Assembly (NCBI GenBank): GCA_009885425.1
Contig: VFKS01000014.1
Location: 1-7,968 of the forward strand
Direction: 5' to 3'
DNA: 7,968 nt
Origin: Novosphingobium sp.
GTDB lineage: Bacteria > Pseudomonadota > Alphaproteobacteria > Sphingomonadales > Sphingomonadaceae
Shown: positions 6,314-7,968 of the stretch, one piece after another
Position numbering within the stretch: position 1 is the first letter of the stretch
Layout: each line of letters starts with the position of its first letter
Made by a program: the position numbers and the translations under genes
The notes under the pieces: generated by a model
Told to the model about the DNA's origin: nothing
Databases searched by the model: none
The model's input: only the letters and a program-made list of their open reading frames with translations

Positions 6314-6868
6314 TCAGAGCTTGGGCAACGTCACTCCGCGCTGGCCCATGTATTTTCCGGCCCGATCAGCATAGCTGGTTTCGCACGGCTCGTTGCCCTG
6401 CAGAAACAGGAACTGGCAGGCGCCCTCGTTGGCATAGATCTTGGCGGGCAGCGGCGTGGTGTTGGAGAATTCCAGCGTCACGTGGCCTTCCCAGCCTGGC
6501 TCCAACGGGGTGACGTTGACGATGATCCCGCAGCGGGCATAGGTGCTTTTGCCCAGGCAAATCACCAGCACGTCGCGCGGCACGCGGAAGTATTCGACCG
6601 TCCGGGCGAGCGCAAAACTGTTCGGCGGGATGATGCAGACGTCGGTTTCGCGGTCGACAAAACTTTGGGGGTCGAACTGCTTGGGATCGACCACCGAAGA
6701 ATTGACGTTGGTGAAGATCTTGAACTCGGGCGCGACCCGCGCGTCATAGCCATAGCTCGACAGCCCATAGGAAATGCAGCCGTCGCGGCGCTGGGCCTCA
6801 ACGAACGGCTCGATCATCCCATGCTCAAGCGCCTGGGTGCGGATCCACTTATCTGAAAGAATCGCCAT
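6314..6868 (-). CDS. dcd: dCTP deaminase
   Basis: Deaminates dCTP to dUTP, the first step of the main bacterial route to dTMP; acts as a cytosolic homotrimer. From ATG 6868 the protein has 184 residues, the usual length, and begins [10 protein letters not shown] as in close relatives. Key residues by alignment with E. coli Dcd (from memory): Ser108 and Arg112 in GKSTYARCG (106-114), and the catalytic Glu133 in the segment [12 protein letters not shown] (125-136). The C-terminal [15 protein letters not shown] is the tail that closes over the nucleotide. An in-frame TTG at 6895 would add nine residues but is unlikely. The bases before ATG are C-rich (CACTCCCCC) with no Shine-Dalgarno match, unlike the neighbouring genes, so translation may depend on coupling or be leaderless. 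The gene lies 38 bp after the epimerase gene and 13 bp before the acyl-CoA dehydrogenase. Confidence 0.97.
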   Translation of the reverse strand: MAILSDKWIRTQALEHGMIEPFVEAQRRDGCISYGLSSYGYDARVAPEFKIFTNVNSSVVDPKQFDPQSFVDRETDVCIIPPNSFALARTVEYFRVPRDVLVICLGKSTYARCGIIVNVTPLEPGWEGHVTLEFSNTTPLPAKIYANEGACQFLFLQGNEPCETSYADRAGKYMGQRGVTLPKL

Positions 6869-6906
6869 GGGGGAGTGATTGCCTATGGCGCGCAAAGCAT
6901 CAAGGG

Positions 6907-7905
6907 TCAGACCGCGTGATAATCCCGGTACCAGCGCACAAAGCTGGGGACACCCACCTCGATGCTGGTGGTCGGGGCGTAGCCCAGATCGCGCTGGATC
7001 GCCGAGATATCGGCATAGGTTTTGTGAACATCGCCCGGCTGCATCGGCAGCATTTCAAGCTCGGCCTTCTTCCCGCAAGCTTCCTCGAGCAGGCCGACAA
7101 CTTTCATCAGCGCTTCGGAGCGGTTGTTGCCGATGTTGTAGAGCGCGTGCGGTTTGACCGATCCGCCGGCCTTTTGGGCGCCGTCATCAGCCGGGGCGCT
7201 ATCGAGGCAAGCGATTACCCCGGCGATGATATCGTCGATATAGGTGAAATCGCGGAACATATCGCCGTGGTTGAACAGCGGGATCGGCTCGCCCGCCAGG
7301 ATCCGCCGGGTGAAGTTCCACAGCATCATATCGGGCCGCCCCCATGGGCCATAGACGGTGAAGAACCGCAGCCCAGTCAGCGGCAGACGGAACAGGTGAG
7401 CGTAGGTCTCGCTCATCAGCTCATCAGCGCGCTTGGTCGCGGCGTAGAGTGAGACGGGATGGTCGACCCGGTCCTCCACCGCGAACGGCAGCTTGGCATT
7501 GCCGCCATAGACCGAGCTGGAGCTGGCATAGACCATATGTTCGACCTGCCGGTGCCGCGCCAATTCGAGGAGGTTGACGTGACCGGCCAGGTTGGAGGCG
7601 ACATAGGCCTGCGGGTTGTCGATCGAATAGCGCACCCCGGCTTGCGCCCCCAGATGCACCACCCGGTCAATCTGCGTGCCATCGAGCGCCGCATTCAGCG
7701 CCGCCATGTCCGAAAAATCGAGCGTGTGGAACGTAAAGCGGTTGCCGCCCGCTGCGGCCAGTGCCGCCACCCGGTCGCGCTTCAGGCTGACCTGATAATA
7801 GTCGTTGAGGTTATCGACCCCGATCACGATATCCCCGCGCGCCAGCAATCGCTGCGCCAGGCAGTAGCCAATGAATCCGGCAGCACCGGTAACCAGAACG
7901 CGCAT
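6907..7905 (-). CDS. NAD-dependent sugar-nucleotide epimerase, UDP-glucuronate 4-epimerase type
   Basis: A 332-residue extended short-chain dehydrogenase that probably interconverts UDP-glucuronate and UDP-galacturonate for capsule, exopolysaccharide or lipopolysaccharide synthesis in the cytosol. The Rossmann motif GAAGFIG (7-13) and Asp31 bind NAD. SSSSVYG (128-134) and the Tyr154/Lys158 pair of YAATK form the catalytic site. [12 protein letters not shown] (31-42), [12 protein letters not shown] (84-95) and [14 protein letters not shown] (180-193) are characteristic of the UDP-glucuronate 4-epimerase branch. [10 protein letters not shown] (217-226) is the conserved late motif. Length is normal. 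GGGAG (7911-7915) five bases before ATG 7905 is the ribosome site. No polysaccharide genes are seen next to it, and the downstream genes serve other functions, so shared transcription with dcd is likely positional rather than functional. dTDP-glucose 4,6-dehydratase is a less likely alternative. Confidence 0.92.
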   Translation of the reverse strand: MRVLVTGAAGFIGYCLAQRLLARGDIVIGVDNLNDYYQVSLKRDRVAALAAAGGNRFTFHTLDFSDMAALNAALDGTQIDRVVHLGAQAGVRYSIDNPQAYVASNLAGHVNLLELARHRQVEHMVYASSSSVYGGNAKLPFAVEDRVDHPVSLYAATKRADELMSETYAHLFRLPLTGLRFFTVYGPWGRPDMMLWNFTRRILAGEPIPLFNHGDMFRDFTYIDDIIAGVIACLDSAPADDGAQKAGGSVKPHALYNIGNNRSEALMKVVGLLEEACGKKAELEMLPMQPGDVHKTYADISAIQRDLGYAPTTSIEVGVPSFVRWYRDYHAV

Positions 7906-7968
7906 GAAAACTCCCGTAACGTTTGGTCCTGCTACACCGCGTGCCTTATTTCATGGTTAACCCATCGC

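Noticed and set aside
5302..6513. 403-codon open frame on the plus strand
   Set aside because: Antisense to the acyl-CoA dehydrogenase and crosses into dcd; low-complexity Arg/Pro-rich translation with no motifs.
6869..6895. Nine-codon TTG-start extension of dcd
   Set aside because: The protein from ATG 6868 already has the standard length and N-terminus; the added residues are not family-like.
7906..7968. Possible promoter or upstream gene end at the right edge, including a GGTTAACC palindrome and a GCTACA hexamer
   Set aside because: All three minus-strand frames contain stops, so no coding remnant is supported. No convincing pair of promoter elements at proper spacing is visible, and the stretch is cut by the window edge.

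Overview
The window looks like chromosomal DNA of an alphaproteobacterium, most likely a sphingomonad (Novosphingobium/Sphingobium/Sphingopyxis type). This is inferred from the high GC content, the GC-ending codons, the short tightly packed genes, and protein families typical of that group. No RNA genes, CRISPR arrays, insertion sequences or phage genes were seen.

Right half (about 2604-7905, all on the minus strand, so transcription runs right to left): an NAD-dependent sugar-nucleotide epimerase of the UDP-glucuronate 4-epimerase type, dCTP deaminase (dcd), an acyl-CoA dehydrogenase, a saccharopine-dehydrogenase-like / trans-acting enoyl reductase-like protein, and an MFS transporter. Gaps are 38, 13 and 107 bp, and the last two genes share a 4-bp ATGA overlap. 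The 107-bp gap holds two inverted repeats and is the most likely internal control point. Dehydrogenase, enoyl-reductase-like protein and transporter could form a small lipid or acyl-CoA module; this is inference.

Left half (1-2639): a worn remnant of what looks like an aromatic-compound catabolic cluster. An intact fumarylacetoacetate-hydrolase (FAH) family gene is flanked by three broken genes: a flavin monooxygenase (MhpA-like) with an internal deletion, a frame change and no C-terminal part; a C-terminal scrap of an unknown gene whose stop overlaps the FAH start; and, on the plus strand, the C-terminal part of a TetR-type regulator with a frame change. The unknown gene and the regulator both lack their 5' ends and meet at about 2280-2330. 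The simplest reading is one deletion that removed a divergent promoter region and the front of both genes. The window then ends with a class I/II aminotransferase that runs off the left edge.

The most notable observations are the decayed catabolic cluster with one surviving hydrolase gene and the coupled enoyl-reductase-like/MFS pair. I found no convincing new defence or mobile system.
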